Assembly (NCBI RefSeq): GCF_000381125.1
Contig: NZ_KB905937.1
Location: 41,563-105,562, forward strand
Direction: 5' to 3'
Origin: Caldimonas manganoxidans ATCC BAA-369
Lineage (GTDB): Bacteria > Pseudomonadota > Gammaproteobacteria > Burkholderiales > Burkholderiaceae_C
DNA length: 64,000 nt
Numbering within the stretch: the stretch's first letter is position 1; each line of letters starts with the position of its first letter. The notes beneath the pieces were generated by a model. It did not search any database. It was not told the DNA's origin and saw only the letters and a program-made list of their open reading frames with translations. Made by a program: the position numbers and the translations under genes. Positions 7,490 to 16,255 of this stretch are shown here, one piece after another.

Positions 7490-9952
7490 TCACACCACGG
7501 TGGGTGGCGCATCGAGCAACACGCGGGCGTCGTGCCCGCGCCACTGGCTCGCCCAAGTCGCGAATTGCGCGACGCTCAAGGGCCTCGCAATGAGATAGCC
7601 CTGCGCGTAGTCGCAACCCAGACCCCGCAGCACGCGCCAGTGCGAGGGCGTCTCCACGCCTTCGGCCACGACCGACAAGCCCAGGTTGTGCGCCAAATCG
7701 ACGGTGGAGCGGACGATTTTGGCGTCGTCGCTGTCGCGATCCATCTGCATCACGAAGGATTTGTCGATCTTCAGCTCATCCACCGGCAAGCGTTTGAGGT
7801 AGGCCAGCGAGGAATAGCCGGTGCCGAAGTCATCGATGGCCAGACGCACACCCATCTCGTGCAAATGCTGCAAGGTCAGCTGGGCACGCGCCGGGTCGTC
7901 CATGATGGCGCTTTCCGTGATTTCCAGGCACAGTGCTTCGGCCGGCACGCCGTGGCGCTGCAAGGCGCTGGCAAATTTTTGCGGCAGATCCAGGTCCATG
8001 AGGTCGCGCGTGGACAGGTTGACCGACAACGGCACGGCCAGGCCCTGGGCCTGCAGCACGCTCCAAGTGCGCAGGCATTCGTCGAGTATCCACGCCGTCA
8101 GGGATCGGATGAAGCCGGTTTGCTCGGCAAAGGGGATGAACTCCATCGGCGGCACCCAGCCTCGCTGTGGATGCTGCCAGCGCACCAGCGCTTCGGCCCC
8201 TTCGATGGCCGCCGTGCGCAGCGACACCTTCGGTTGCAGCGCCAGACGCAGCTCGCCTTGGTCGATGGCGCGGCGCAGCGCGCCCAGCAGCGACAGCGTG
8301 CGGGCACTGCCGCTGTCCAATGCGGGGTCGTAGCTCAGGGCGCCCGCGCCGCGACGCTTGGCAGCGTACATGGCCACTTCCGCGCGGTTGAGCAAAGTGT
8401 CGGCGTCTTGCCCGTGATCCGGACTGGTGGCCACGCCGATGCTGGCGCGCAAGTCGATGGTTTGGTCTTGCAGCACCAACGGCGCCTCCAAAGCCGCGGC
8501 CACGCGCTCGGCCACCCGCAGGGCCCCCAGGGTGTCGGCCCCCGGCAGCAGCACCGCAAACTCGTCGCCCCCCAAGCGCGCCACGAGATCGCCTTGACGC
8601 ATGCACACCTGGGCCAGGCGCCGTGCCACTTGCTTGAGCATGTCGTCTCCGATGTCATAGCCCAATACATCGTTGACATGCTTGAAGCGGTCCATGTCGA
8701 GCATCAGCACCGAGACATGGGTAGAGGCACCGTCGCGACGATCGCCCGGCCGCAGCACCACCGGACGCTGCGCCTCGGCCAAGGCCGCCGAAGCCGAGAC
8801 CCGAAACTGCGCTCGGTTGGGCAAGCCGGTGAGTCCATCCCAATAGGCCAGACGGGTGATCTCGCGCTGCTGGGCATCCACGCTCTGGCGCATGTGCTCC
8901 AAGGCTTGAGCCAGGTCGCCGATTTCGTCGGCCGCCTCGATGGCGATCGGGGACCCATAGTCTCCGCGACCGAGCCGCTCGGCGGCTTGCGCCAACGCGC
9001 GCACCGGGGTGGTGATGCGCCGCGCCGTCAACACGCTGCCGGCGGCGAAGACGACCACCCCCAAGCCGGTGATCATCGCCAGCACGAGCTGAAGCTGGCG
9101 GTAAGGCGCCACCGCCTCGTCCACCGAACGCATCAACACCGCGCGCAGGCGATGGTCGGCGTGCGCATCGAGGACCAAGCTGCGGGCGCTGAAGTCTTCG
9201 CCGGCGATCAGCAGGCGCTCGCGCCACGCCCGTGATCCCCCCGTCCAGTCCAGCCCACCCAAGGCGTCGGCCTGGTCCGAGCGCAGCGTCGAGGCCGCGA
9301 TGCGCCACCGGGCCCCGTCGTCGCCGCGCACCAGCAAGCTGGCATGCAAGGCGGTGATCTCGCGCAGCTCCTGCACGAGCGTTTGCGCCATGTCGAAGCC
9401 CATCACGACCCAGCCGATCAGCAAGGGCGCCCGCACCGGCACCATCACCAACTGATAGACCTGCCCGTCGAAGGCCGCGATCTCACCGACCGGCCCTGCC
9501 GCGGCAGCGCCGCTTTGCTCGGCCAGCCGACGCACCACCGGCATCAAGGCCTCGGCTCGAGGATGGGCGGTCGCGCGCAGCGCAAAGTCGGCATCCAACA
9601 GCAAGGCGATCGATGCCCCGATGCGCTGGCCATGATTGAGCAGCACCGAAGCGATGGTGGCCGCATCCTTGGTGGCCACGGCCGAGCGAAAACCATAGTC
9701 CGAGGCCAGCAGCATCGCCCCGTCGCCGAGTTGGTGAGCCCGTTGCTCGAGCAAGCGGTGAAAAACGCGCTCGCCCAACTGCAGCTCTCGTCCGATCTGC
9801 GCGCGGGCATTGCGGGCCACGCTCTCGCGCGTGGCCACGAAGCTGAGGGCCTGCACGGCCAGCAGCAACGCAAGGAACAACGCCACGATGCGCCGACCCA
9901 ATCGGCGCGACAACCATCGCGCCGCCTCACGCCACGCGCGCGGCAGGTTCAT
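7490..9952 (-). CDS. membrane GGDEF-EAL cyclic-di-GMP enzyme with periplasmic sensor
   Basis: An 820-residue inner-membrane protein predicted to make and break cyclic di-GMP. Order: TM1 (about 20-40), a periplasmic Cache-like sensor (about 41-285), TM2 (about 287-309), HAMP (about 310-362), GGDEF domain (about 365-535) and EAL domain (about 555-800). The cyclase motif GGDEF is intact at 461-465, and an inhibitory I-site RQGD sits at 452-455 with the usual 5-residue gap. EAL is at 587-589, and the phosphodiesterase metal and catalytic motifs NLS, EITES, DDFGTGYSS, KID and EGVE are all present. Both activities therefore look possible. Its start overlaps the stop of the cupredoxin-like gene by 4 nt, so the two are translationally coupled and the periplasmic domain may read the state of that protein (inference). 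Confidence 0.93.
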   Translation of the reverse strand: MNLPRAWREAARWLSRRLGRRIVALFLALLLAVQALSFVATRESVARNARAQIGRELQLGERVFHRLLEQRAHQLGDGAMLLASDYGFRSAVATKDAATIASVLLNHGQRIGASIALLLDADFALRATAHPRAEALMPVVRRLAEQSGAAAAGPVGEIAAFDGQVYQLVMVPVRAPLLIGWVVMGFDMAQTLVQELREITALHASLLVRGDDGARWRIAASTLRSDQADALGGLDWTGGSRAWRERLLIAGEDFSARSLVLDAHADHRLRAVLMRSVDEAVAPYRQLQLVLAMITGLGVVVFAAGSVLTARRITTPVRALAQAAERLGRGDYGSPIAIEAADEIGDLAQALEHMRQSVDAQQREITRLAYWDGLTGLPNRAQFRVSASAALAEAQRPVVLRPGDRRDGASTHVSVLMLDMDRFKHVNDVLGYDIGDDMLKQVARRLAQVCMRQGDLVARLGGDEFAVLLPGADTLGALRVAERVAAALEAPLVLQDQTIDLRASIGVATSPDHGQDADTLLNRAEVAMYAAKRRGAGALSYDPALDSGSARTLSLLGALRRAIDQGELRLALQPKVSLRTAAIEGAEALVRWQHPQRGWVPPMEFIPFAEQTGFIRSLTAWILDECLRTWSVLQAQGLAVPLSVNLSTRDLMDLDLPQKFASALQRHGVPAEALCLEITESAIMDDPARAQLTLQHLHEMGVRLAIDDFGTGYSSLAYLKRLPVDELKIDKSFVMQMDRDSDDAKIVRSTVDLAHNLGLSVVAEGVETPSHWRVLRGLGCDYAQGYLIARPLSVAQFATWASQWRGHDARVLLDAPPTVV

Positions 9953-10551
9953 GGCGCAAGCTCCAACTGCACACGCAGCTGCGTCCCGCGCTCATCGATG
10001 CGCACTGGCTGACGATAGGGCGCGCGCCCAGACGGCCATCGCGGATGCCACACCTGGAGTTGGTACGCTCCAGGAGGCACCGGCCCCACGCGGGCCTGCC
10101 CTCGGTGGGTCACGGCAAACCACGGGGTGTCGACCACGTGCACCCAGGCCACCATCTGATCGTGAATGTTGCAGCCCAAGACCGCCGTGCCGGGTTGGTC
10201 GAACACCACCGGATGCGCCGGAGTGCCCACGTAGAGCTTGATCTCGAATGTCTTGATCGGTGAAAACGAGTACACGTGGTGGCGCACGGTGTCATGGTTC
10301 GGAAATTGCACCGGCGTGCCGGTTTGCACCACGGTCACGCGCGGCACGAACTGCCGATCGCGCTGCACGATCACCGCCTCGGCGCCCGCGGGCCGAGGTG
10401 GCGCCGGCCCTTGCGGCAGCAGCGCCACGGCCGCCTCGTCGAGGTCCTGGCCCTGTGGATCGACCACATGGATCCGCAGCTCGCCGCTGACGGCGGCGCT
10501 GCTGGCACTGCCCAGCATGACCACGGCCAGTACGGCGCGCAAGGCTCGCAT
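9949..10551 (-). CDS. periplasmic cupredoxin-like protein (methylamine-utilisation type annotation)
   Basis: 200 residues with a signal peptide (about 1-23). The region NHDTVRHHVYSFSP, followed later by GCNIHDQM, resembles the plastocyanin/cupredoxin copper site (His ... Cys ... His ... Met). A carboxypeptidase-regulatory-like beta domain follows at the C-terminus (PPGAYQLQVWHPRWPSG). Such proteins are often labelled methylamine utilisation protein, but no mau genes are nearby and I do not assign that pathway. It lies between a DUF4394 gene 14 nt upstream and the GGDEF-EAL gene it overlaps by 4 nt. A copper or redox input to c-di-GMP signalling is a plausible but untested role. Confidence 0.75.
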   Translation of the reverse strand: MRALRAVLAVVMLGSASSAAVSGELRIHVVDPQGQDLDEAAVALLPQGPAPPRPAGAEAVIVQRDRQFVPRVTVVQTGTPVQFPNHDTVRHHVYSFSPIKTFEIKLYVGTPAHPVVFDQPGTAVLGCNIHDQMVAWVHVVDTPWFAVTHRGQARVGPVPPGAYQLQVWHPRWPSGRAPYRQPVRIDERGTQLRVQLELAP

Positions 10552-10565
10552 GGTGCCACCACCCT

Positions 10566-11474
10566 TTACGGCTCGATGGCCAGCGCACGCACCGGCTCAC
10601 CCGTGCCGATCACGCCCACGATGCGGGCCTCGCCACGGTCCAAATCGATACGCACGAGCTTGGCCGCGGGCTGGCCGGACCATCTCATCGCCGCCCAGGC
10701 CGTGTTGTCGAGATCCGCGATGTCGAATGACACGTCGCGCAAAGGCGTGGGCAAGCCCAACGAGCCCACGGTGAACAGCCAGCCCGTGTTGGGCGACACC
10801 ACCGGCTGCGCGCCCTCCAACGAGCCCTGGCGCACCAGCAGGCCCAGGCCGGCATCGATCGCATAGTTGGTGGTGAGCTTGTCGTCGCGCTTGTTGTAGG
10901 TATAGGCAGCGGCCTCGATGCGCGGCGGGCGGCCAGCGTTGGGGTCGCCCTCGGCATAGCGCAGCACACCGTCGGGCTGGATCCCTTCGACCGCGGCATC
11001 GGCATCCACCAGCGCGCCGGTGTCTGGATGCATCCGCAGGTTCTGACCACGATCGGTGACGATGCGGATGCGGTCGGCCACTGGATTGAAATCGAAGCCG
11101 ACGGCTCGTCCGTCCAGGCGTGGGCGCCCGTCGGCCGTGCCCACAGGCTGCAACCGGCCTTGGGTGGGGTCCAGCGTGTACAAGCGTCCCTGGTCGCTCA
11201 AGGCATAGAGCTGGCCACGGGCCACCCGGTAGTCCATGCCCACGATCGACTCTCCCTCGGCCACACCGTGCAGCCGCACCCGCTGCAGCACCTGTTGCGG
11301 GCGGTCCGCATCGATCTGCAAGAGCTCATGGGCTTCGGTCAACACCCAAATCCGCAGCGCAACGGCCGCCGGACGGCTGGGCGGTGCCTCTGCGACCGCC
11401 GGGGCCACGATCCCGCCACCCAACGCCACCCCCAGAATGCATGCCAGCACTCGACACCCACCACGACGACTCAT
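10566..11474 (-). CDS. DUF4394 domain secreted protein
   Basis: About 302 residues with an N-terminal signal (about 1-28, ending near APAVAEA). The rest is rich in repeated beta-strand units such as GFDFNPVADRIRIVTDRGQN and TYNKRDDKLTTNYAID, typical of the DUF4394 family, whose function is unknown to me. I chose the ATG at 11474 because AGAGG lies 6 nt upstream; the ATG at 11480 abuts that Shine-Dalgarno, and longer openings would run into the divergent asnO gene. It is the first gene of a minus-strand unit with the cupredoxin-like gene and the GGDEF-EAL gene. Confidence 0.75.
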   Translation of the reverse strand: MSRRGGCRVLACILGVALGGGIVAPAVAEAPPSRPAAVALRIWVLTEAHELLQIDADRPQQVLQRVRLHGVAEGESIVGMDYRVARGQLYALSDQGRLYTLDPTQGRLQPVGTADGRPRLDGRAVGFDFNPVADRIRIVTDRGQNLRMHPDTGALVDADAAVEGIQPDGVLRYAEGDPNAGRPPRIEAAAYTYNKRDDKLTTNYAIDAGLGLLVRQGSLEGAQPVVSPNTGWLFTVGSLGLPTPLRDVSFDIADLDNTAWAAMRWSGQPAAKLVRIDLDRGEARIVGVIGTGEPVRALAIEP

Positions 11475-11733
11475 CGACATCCTCTGGCCCCATGCACTGT
11501 AGCCCCCTGCTGTCTGGCTTATCGGCCGGCACGCCTCCGACTTGACCCCTGGCACCCCCCCGGGCGGCGCCCGCATCGCCCCGCGCCCTGCGGGAGAGCC
11601 GCAAATCGAGATGGCGCAAGTGCCACGCAAGATGTCGCACCTCGCCGTGCAGTTATCCTCCCTTGATTTGATCTGAGGCCGGTCTTGGGGCACAGTCGGT
11701 TGGCTCTTCCACTTCCATGGAGGCAGCACACCG

Positions 11734-13506
11734 ATGTGTGGTTTTGCAGGCGAGGTGCACTTCAGCCCCTCCACCGCCGACCCCGGCACGGTCGCCCGCA
11801 TGGGCGAGGTTCTTCGGCCCCGAGGCCCCGACGGCGCCGGCCTCTTTCAACAAGGCCCGGTGGCTTTGGCCCATCGCCGACTGCGCGTCATCGACCTGTC
11901 GGAGCACGCTCAACAGCCCATGACCGATGCCGCGCTGGGACTCAGTTTGGTCTTCAACGGCTGCATCTACAACTACCGCGCTCTGCGCCGCGAGCTGGAG
12001 GCGCTCGACTACCGCTTCTTCTCCGATGGAGACACGGAAGTGGTGCTCAAGAGCTTCCATGCGTGGGGATGGGAGTGCGTCAAGCGCTTTCACGGGATGT
12101 TCGCTTTTGCGGTGTGGGAGCGTGACCGCGGCCGACTCACGCTGGCGCGCGACCGCTTCGGCATCAAGCCGCTGTACTTCGCCTCCACGCCGAAGCGGCT
12201 TCGCTTTGCCTCGACCTTGCCCGCCTTGCTGGCCGCTGGTGACATCGACACCGCGATCGACCCCATCGCACTGCACCATTACCTGAGTTGGCATGCCGTG
12301 GTGCCAGCCCCGCACACCATCGTGCAGGGCATCAAGAAACTGCCGGCGGCCACGGTGGCCACCTTCGAGCGCGACGGCACCGGCCGCGAGCATCGCTACT
12401 GGTCGCTGTCCGTGCGCGAGGACCCAGCGTTGGCCTCACTGAAGGACGTGGAGCGCGAAGCCATGGTCGAAGAAGCGCTGCGCACCGCGGTGCGCCGGCG
12501 CATGGTGGCCGACGTGCCTGTAGGCGTGCTGCTGTCCGGCGGCGTCGATTCCAGCCTCATCGTGGCGCTGCTGGCGCAGATGGGGCAACGCGAGCTGCAG
12601 ACCTTCTCGATCGGGTTTGCCGACGCCGGTGGTGAGGCAGGCGACGAGTTCCGCTACTCCGACCTCGTGGCTCGGCGATTCGAGACGAATCACTACCAAA
12701 TCCGCATCCCCACGCCGGACCTGCTGCAGGTGCTACCCGACACCATCGCCGCGATGAGCGAACCCATGGTCAGTTACGACAACGTGGCCTTCTACCTGCT
12801 CTCGCGCGAGGTCTCGCGACATCTGAAAGTGGTGCAAAGCGGCCAAGGCGCCGACGAGGTGTTCGCCGGTTACCACTGGTATCCCAAGCTGGCGCACAGC
12901 ACTCAAGCTGTCGCCGACTATGCGGCTGTCTTTTTCGACCGTGACCACGAAGCTCTGTTGGCCACCGTGCAGCCCAGATGGCATACCGATGACGTCAGCC
13001 GCGCCTTCGTCGAGCGGCATTTCGCCACGGCTGATGCGGCCACCGCCTTGGACAAAGCCTTGCATGTGGACAGCACCGTGATGTTGGCGGACGACCCGCT
13101 CAAGCGCGTGGACAACATGACCATGGCCTGGAGCCTGGAGGCCCGCGTGCCTTTCCTGGACCACGAACTGGTGGAACTGGCTGGGCGCCTGCCCGCCCAG
13201 GACAAGCTCAAGGATGGCGGCAAGGGCGTGCTCAAAGCCATCGCACGGCGCCTGCTGCCGCGCGAAGTGGTGGACCGACCCAAGGGCTACTTCCCGGTGC
13301 CGGCGCTCAAATACCTGGATGGCCCGGTGCTGGACCTGGTCCGCGATGCCTTGAACAGCCGCAGCGCCCGCGAGCGCGGCCTCTTTCGTCCGCAGGCGCT
13401 GGCCCCTTGGTTGGCCCAGCCGGGCGAACACCTCACGCCACTGCGCGGCTCCAAGCTGTGGCAGGTGGCCTTGCTAGAGCTGTGGCTGCAAGCGCGCGGC
13501 CTATGA
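11734..13506 (+). CDS. asnO: N-acetylglutaminylglutamine amidotransferase (asparagine synthase-like)
   Basis: A 590-residue two-domain amidotransferase for the last step of N-acetylglutaminylglutamine amide (NAGGN) osmolyte synthesis. The N-terminal class II glutaminase begins MCGFAGEV with the catalytic Cys2. The C-terminal ATP-pyrophosphatase domain has SGGVDS at 268-273. It is asparagine-synthase-like, but its job is set by the next gene, the NAGGN synthetase; this pair is the known signature of the pathway. CCATGGAGGCAG upstream provides the Shine-Dalgarno. The stop codon overlaps an in-frame ATG of the next gene. Confidence 0.92.
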   Translation: MCGFAGEVHFSPSTADPGTVARMGEVLRPRGPDGAGLFQQGPVALAHRRLRVIDLSEHAQQPMTDAALGLSLVFNGCIYNYRALRRELEALDYRFFSDGDTEVVLKSFHAWGWECVKRFHGMFAFAVWERDRGRLTLARDRFGIKPLYFASTPKRLRFASTLPALLAAGDIDTAIDPIALHHYLSWHAVVPAPHTIVQGIKKLPAATVATFERDGTGREHRYWSLSVREDPALASLKDVEREAMVEEALRTAVRRRMVADVPVGVLLSGGVDSSLIVALLAQMGQRELQTFSIGFADAGGEAGDEFRYSDLVARRFETNHYQIRIPTPDLLQVLPDTIAAMSEPMVSYDNVAFYLLSREVSRHLKVVQSGQGADEVFAGYHWYPKLAHSTQAVADYAAVFFDRDHEALLATVQPRWHTDDVSRAFVERHFATADAATALDKALHVDSTVMLADDPLKRVDNMTMAWSLEARVPFLDHELVELAGRLPAQDKLKDGGKGVLKAIARRLLPREVVDRPKGYFPVPALKYLDGPVLDLVRDALNSRSARERGLFRPQALAPWLAQPGEHLTPLRGSKLWQVALLELWLQARGL

Positions 13507-13526
13507 AACTCTCAGGAGATCTTGCC

Positions 13527-15287
13527 ATGATCGCTGCCCTCGATCCGCTGGACCCGGCTCGGATGGCCAGCCTCAAGCATTGGGGCGATCCTCCGCCGCA
13601 TGTGGACCTCGGCGCCATGAAACCCCACGCCTGGGTGGACTGCGGCTGGGGCCGCTTGCTACTGGGCCAGACGTTCGACAGCCCCCAAGCCTTGGCCGAT
13701 GAGCTGCGCTGCGAAGCGCCCGGTCAGCGAGATGTGGCGCTGTATATCCGCGACCCGCATGTGGCCGTCGCGGTGGCGCCGCAGCACCTCTTTCTCGACC
13801 CCTCGCACACCTACCGACTCGACCTCAAACGCCACCGCTTGGAGCCGCCGATCGAGGCAGGCTATGCGCTGCGCGCCGCCCGTGCCGAGGACGAGGCGGC
13901 TCTGAATCGCATCTACCGTGCCTGCCGCATGGTGCCGCTGCGGCCGGGCTACCTGGCCGACGGCGCTGCGCGCGATCCGGCAGTCATCGTGCTGGTGGTG
14001 CACGACCAGGCCAGCGACCAGGTGGTCGGCAGCGTCACCGGTGTGGACCACGTGCGCGCTTGCGGGTGCCCGGAGCAGGGCGCGAGCCTGTGGTCGCTGA
14101 CCGTGGACCCACAGGCCATTCGCCCGGGCGTGGGCGAGGCGCTGGTGCGCGCCTTGGCCCACCACTACCGATGCCAGGGCCGGCGCTACATGGATCTGTC
14201 AGTGATGCACGACAACCACCACGCCATCGCGCTGTACGAGAAGCTGGGCTTCGAGCGTGTGCCGGTGTATTGCATCAAGCACAAAAACCCGATCAACGAG
14301 AAGCTCTTCACCGGACCCGACGACTGCGCCAAGGTCAACATCTACGCGCGCATCCTCATCGACGAAGCGCGGCGCCGCGGCATCGGCGTGGAACTGCAAG
14401 ACGCCGAGCATGGATTCTTTCGCCTCACGCATGGAGGCCGCACGGTGAACTGCCGCGAATCGCTGTCAGACCTCACCTCGGCCGTGGCCATGAGCCGCTG
14501 CGACGACAAGCGCGTCACACACAAAGTGCTCAGCGCTGCCGGGCTGCGCCTGCCTGCACAAACCACGGTGCGCGACGAGGCCCAGGTGGCCGACTTCGTC
14601 AGGCGGCATGGCCGTGTGGTCGTCAAACCCGCCCGCGGCGAGCAAGGCCGTGGGGTGAGCGTGTACTTGCGCACGCTGCAGGAGGTGCAGCGTGCAATCG
14701 ACAGCGCACGCGCTCACTGCGATGAGGTGATCCTGGAGGAGCTGGTGCAAGGCCTGGACTTGCGCATCGTGGTGATCGACGACCACGTGGTGGCCGCTGC
14801 CACACGACGCCCCGCCGAAATCACCGGCGATGGACAGACGACGGTGCGGGATCTCATCGTCAAGCAAAGCCGTCGGCGCGAAGCCGCCACTGCCGGAGAA
14901 AGCCGCATTCCGCTGGATGCCGAGACAGAACGCTGCGTGCGCGCCGCTGGCTACACCCTGGAGACGGTGTTGCCGCTCGGTCTGGTGCTGCCCGTGCGCA
15001 AGACCGCCAATCTGCACACCGGCGGCACCCTTCAGGACGTGACCGAACGACTCCACCCGACCTTGCGCGAGGTGGCCCAACGCGCTGCGCGCGCCTTGGA
15101 CATCCCGGTGGTGGGACTGGACCTCATCGTGCCGCGACTCGACGGCCCGCAGTACGCCATCATCGAAGCCAATGAACGCCCGGGCCTGGCCAACCACGAA
15201 CCCCAGCCCACGGCCGAACGCTTCATCGACCTGCTGTTTCCGCAAACCCGTGCCACGCCGTTGCCGCAGACGAAGGACAGCTCTTGA
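13527..15287 (+). CDS. ngg: N-acetylglutaminylglutamine synthetase (GNAT + ATP-grasp)
   Basis: A fusion enzyme that builds the N-acetylated glutamine dipeptide. A GNAT acetyltransferase module (about residues 105-265; DLSVMHDNHHAIALYEKLGF is typical) precedes an ATP-grasp ligase module (about 285-575; VVKPARGEQGRGVSVYL is the ATP-binding loop and IIEANERPGLANHEPQP the metal-binding end). I prefer the ATG at 13527, which has AGGAG 8 nt upstream; an ATG at 13503 overlapping the asnO stop would add 8 residues but has no Shine-Dalgarno. Together with asnO the synthetic half of the NAGGN pathway looks complete. The peptidase gene that usually follows is broken (next entry). Confidence 0.9.
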   Translation: MIAALDPLDPARMASLKHWGDPPPHVDLGAMKPHAWVDCGWGRLLLGQTFDSPQALADELRCEAPGQRDVALYIRDPHVAVAVAPQHLFLDPSHTYRLDLKRHRLEPPIEAGYALRAARAEDEAALNRIYRACRMVPLRPGYLADGAARDPAVIVLVVHDQASDQVVGSVTGVDHVRACGCPEQGASLWSLTVDPQAIRPGVGEALVRALAHHYRCQGRRYMDLSVMHDNHHAIALYEKLGFERVPVYCIKHKNPINEKLFTGPDDCAKVNIYARILIDEARRRGIGVELQDAEHGFFRLTHGGRTVNCRESLSDLTSAVAMSRCDDKRVTHKVLSAAGLRLPAQTTVRDEAQVADFVRRHGRVVVKPARGEQGRGVSVYLRTLQEVQRAIDSARAHCDEVILEELVQGLDLRIVVIDDHVVAAATRRPAEITGDGQTTVRDLIVKQSRRREAATAGESRIPLDAETERCVRAAGYTLETVLPLGLVLPVRKTANLHTGGTLQDVTERLHPTLREVAQRAARALDIPVVGLDLIVPRLDGPQYAIIEANERPGLANHEPQPTAERFIDLLFPQTRATPLPQTKDSS

Positions 15288-16246
15288 CGCACAGAACGAT
15301 CGCACACATCGATCGCACACATCGATCGCGACCATCTGCAGCACACACTGGAGCGCTTGCTGCGGACCCCCAGCCCGACGAGCATGACCGATGACATCGT
15401 GGTCAAAGTGTGCCGGGAACTCGAACACTTGGACATTCCCTATGGCCTGACACGCCGACATCGAAGGCGTGCAACACAGCCCCGATCGGGCCATCGTCGC
15501 GCACCTCGATACCCAGGGGGCGATGGTCAAGCAACTCAAGCCCAATGGCCGACTCGAACTGGTGCCCATGGGGGATGGGTCCTCCCGCTTTGCCGAGGGT
15601 GCGCGCGTCACGCTCTACGGAGACGATGGCCTCATGTGTCGGGGCACCATCCTGCCGTGCAAGGCCTCGAGCCACACCTTCAACCATGAGATCGACGGGG
15701 CAGCCGCTGTCCTGGACGAACGTGGATGTGTTGCTCGGAGACGTGGCCGAGCTGATCTCCGTGGACAACGGCACCGTTGCCCAAGGCCAGAACACTTGCG
15801 AATACGGCGAGACCATTTGCATGCAAGACTCGGCCGGCCCGTTCGACTGGCACCTCACGCGCCACTTGCTGGCGCTGTGCGGCCAACACCGCATCGAGCA
15901 CGGCCGCGATGTGTTCCGCGACTCCCGTAGCGATGCCGCCGCGGCACGGCAAGCCGGCAACGACCTCCGCACGGCGCGGGTGTGTTTCGGGCTCGATGCT
16001 TCACACGGCCACGAGCGTGTGCACATCGATTCGTCGATGGCCTTGGCCGAGTCGCTGCGGGCTCAGGTGCAAAGCCGGCCGCGGTTCAAGCGCGATGCGG
16101 CCCTGCTGGGCCCGCTGGCGGACTTCCCGACGCACAACGATCCGACGCAGGCCGAAGCCGCGGCAGCCCGAGCCGATCCCCGCGGCCGGGCACGGCCGAC
16201 CCGGACGAATCCGCCAGGCCCCGCCCGATGGCTCGCTCGGGCCTAG
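15284..16246 (+). pseudogene. remnant of NAGGN-cluster M42-family peptidase, frameshifted and internally deleted
   Basis: Three reading frames together spell an M42 peptidase of the NAGGN system. Frame A gives HLQHTLERLLRTPSPTSMTD to GLTRR (to about 15455). Frame B gives RAIVAHLDTQGAMVKQLKPN to HTFNHEID. Frame C gives QPLSWTNVDV, then LLGDVAELISVDNGTVAQGQ to the stop at 16246, including ASHGHERVH. The breaks are a 13-bp tandem duplication at 15297-15322, a short indel near 15455-15465, and an extra G in the GGGG run at 15697-15700. About 80 residues expected between WTNVDV and LLGDVAE are missing in frame; from family memory that segment carries the LDD and EEVG metal/catalytic residues. With several lesions and lost catalytic residues, sequencing error is unlikely. 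A TTG at 15284 overlapping the ngg stop may be the ancestral start. Confidence 0.88.
15297..15322 (+). repeat. 13-bp tandem duplication at the peptidase pseudogene start
   Basis: CGATCGCACACAT occurs twice head to tail, followed by a partial third copy (CGATCGC, 15323-15329). Removing one unit restores one frame from the TTG at 15284 into HIDRDHLQHTLERLL, so the duplication itself causes the first frameshift of the pseudogene. Confidence 0.85.
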
Positions 16247-16255
16247 ACGCCCGCC

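Noticed and set aside
9949..10551. Methylamine utilisation function for the cupredoxin-like protein
   Set aside because: No methylamine dehydrogenase or other mau genes are in the window; only the generic fold is supported.
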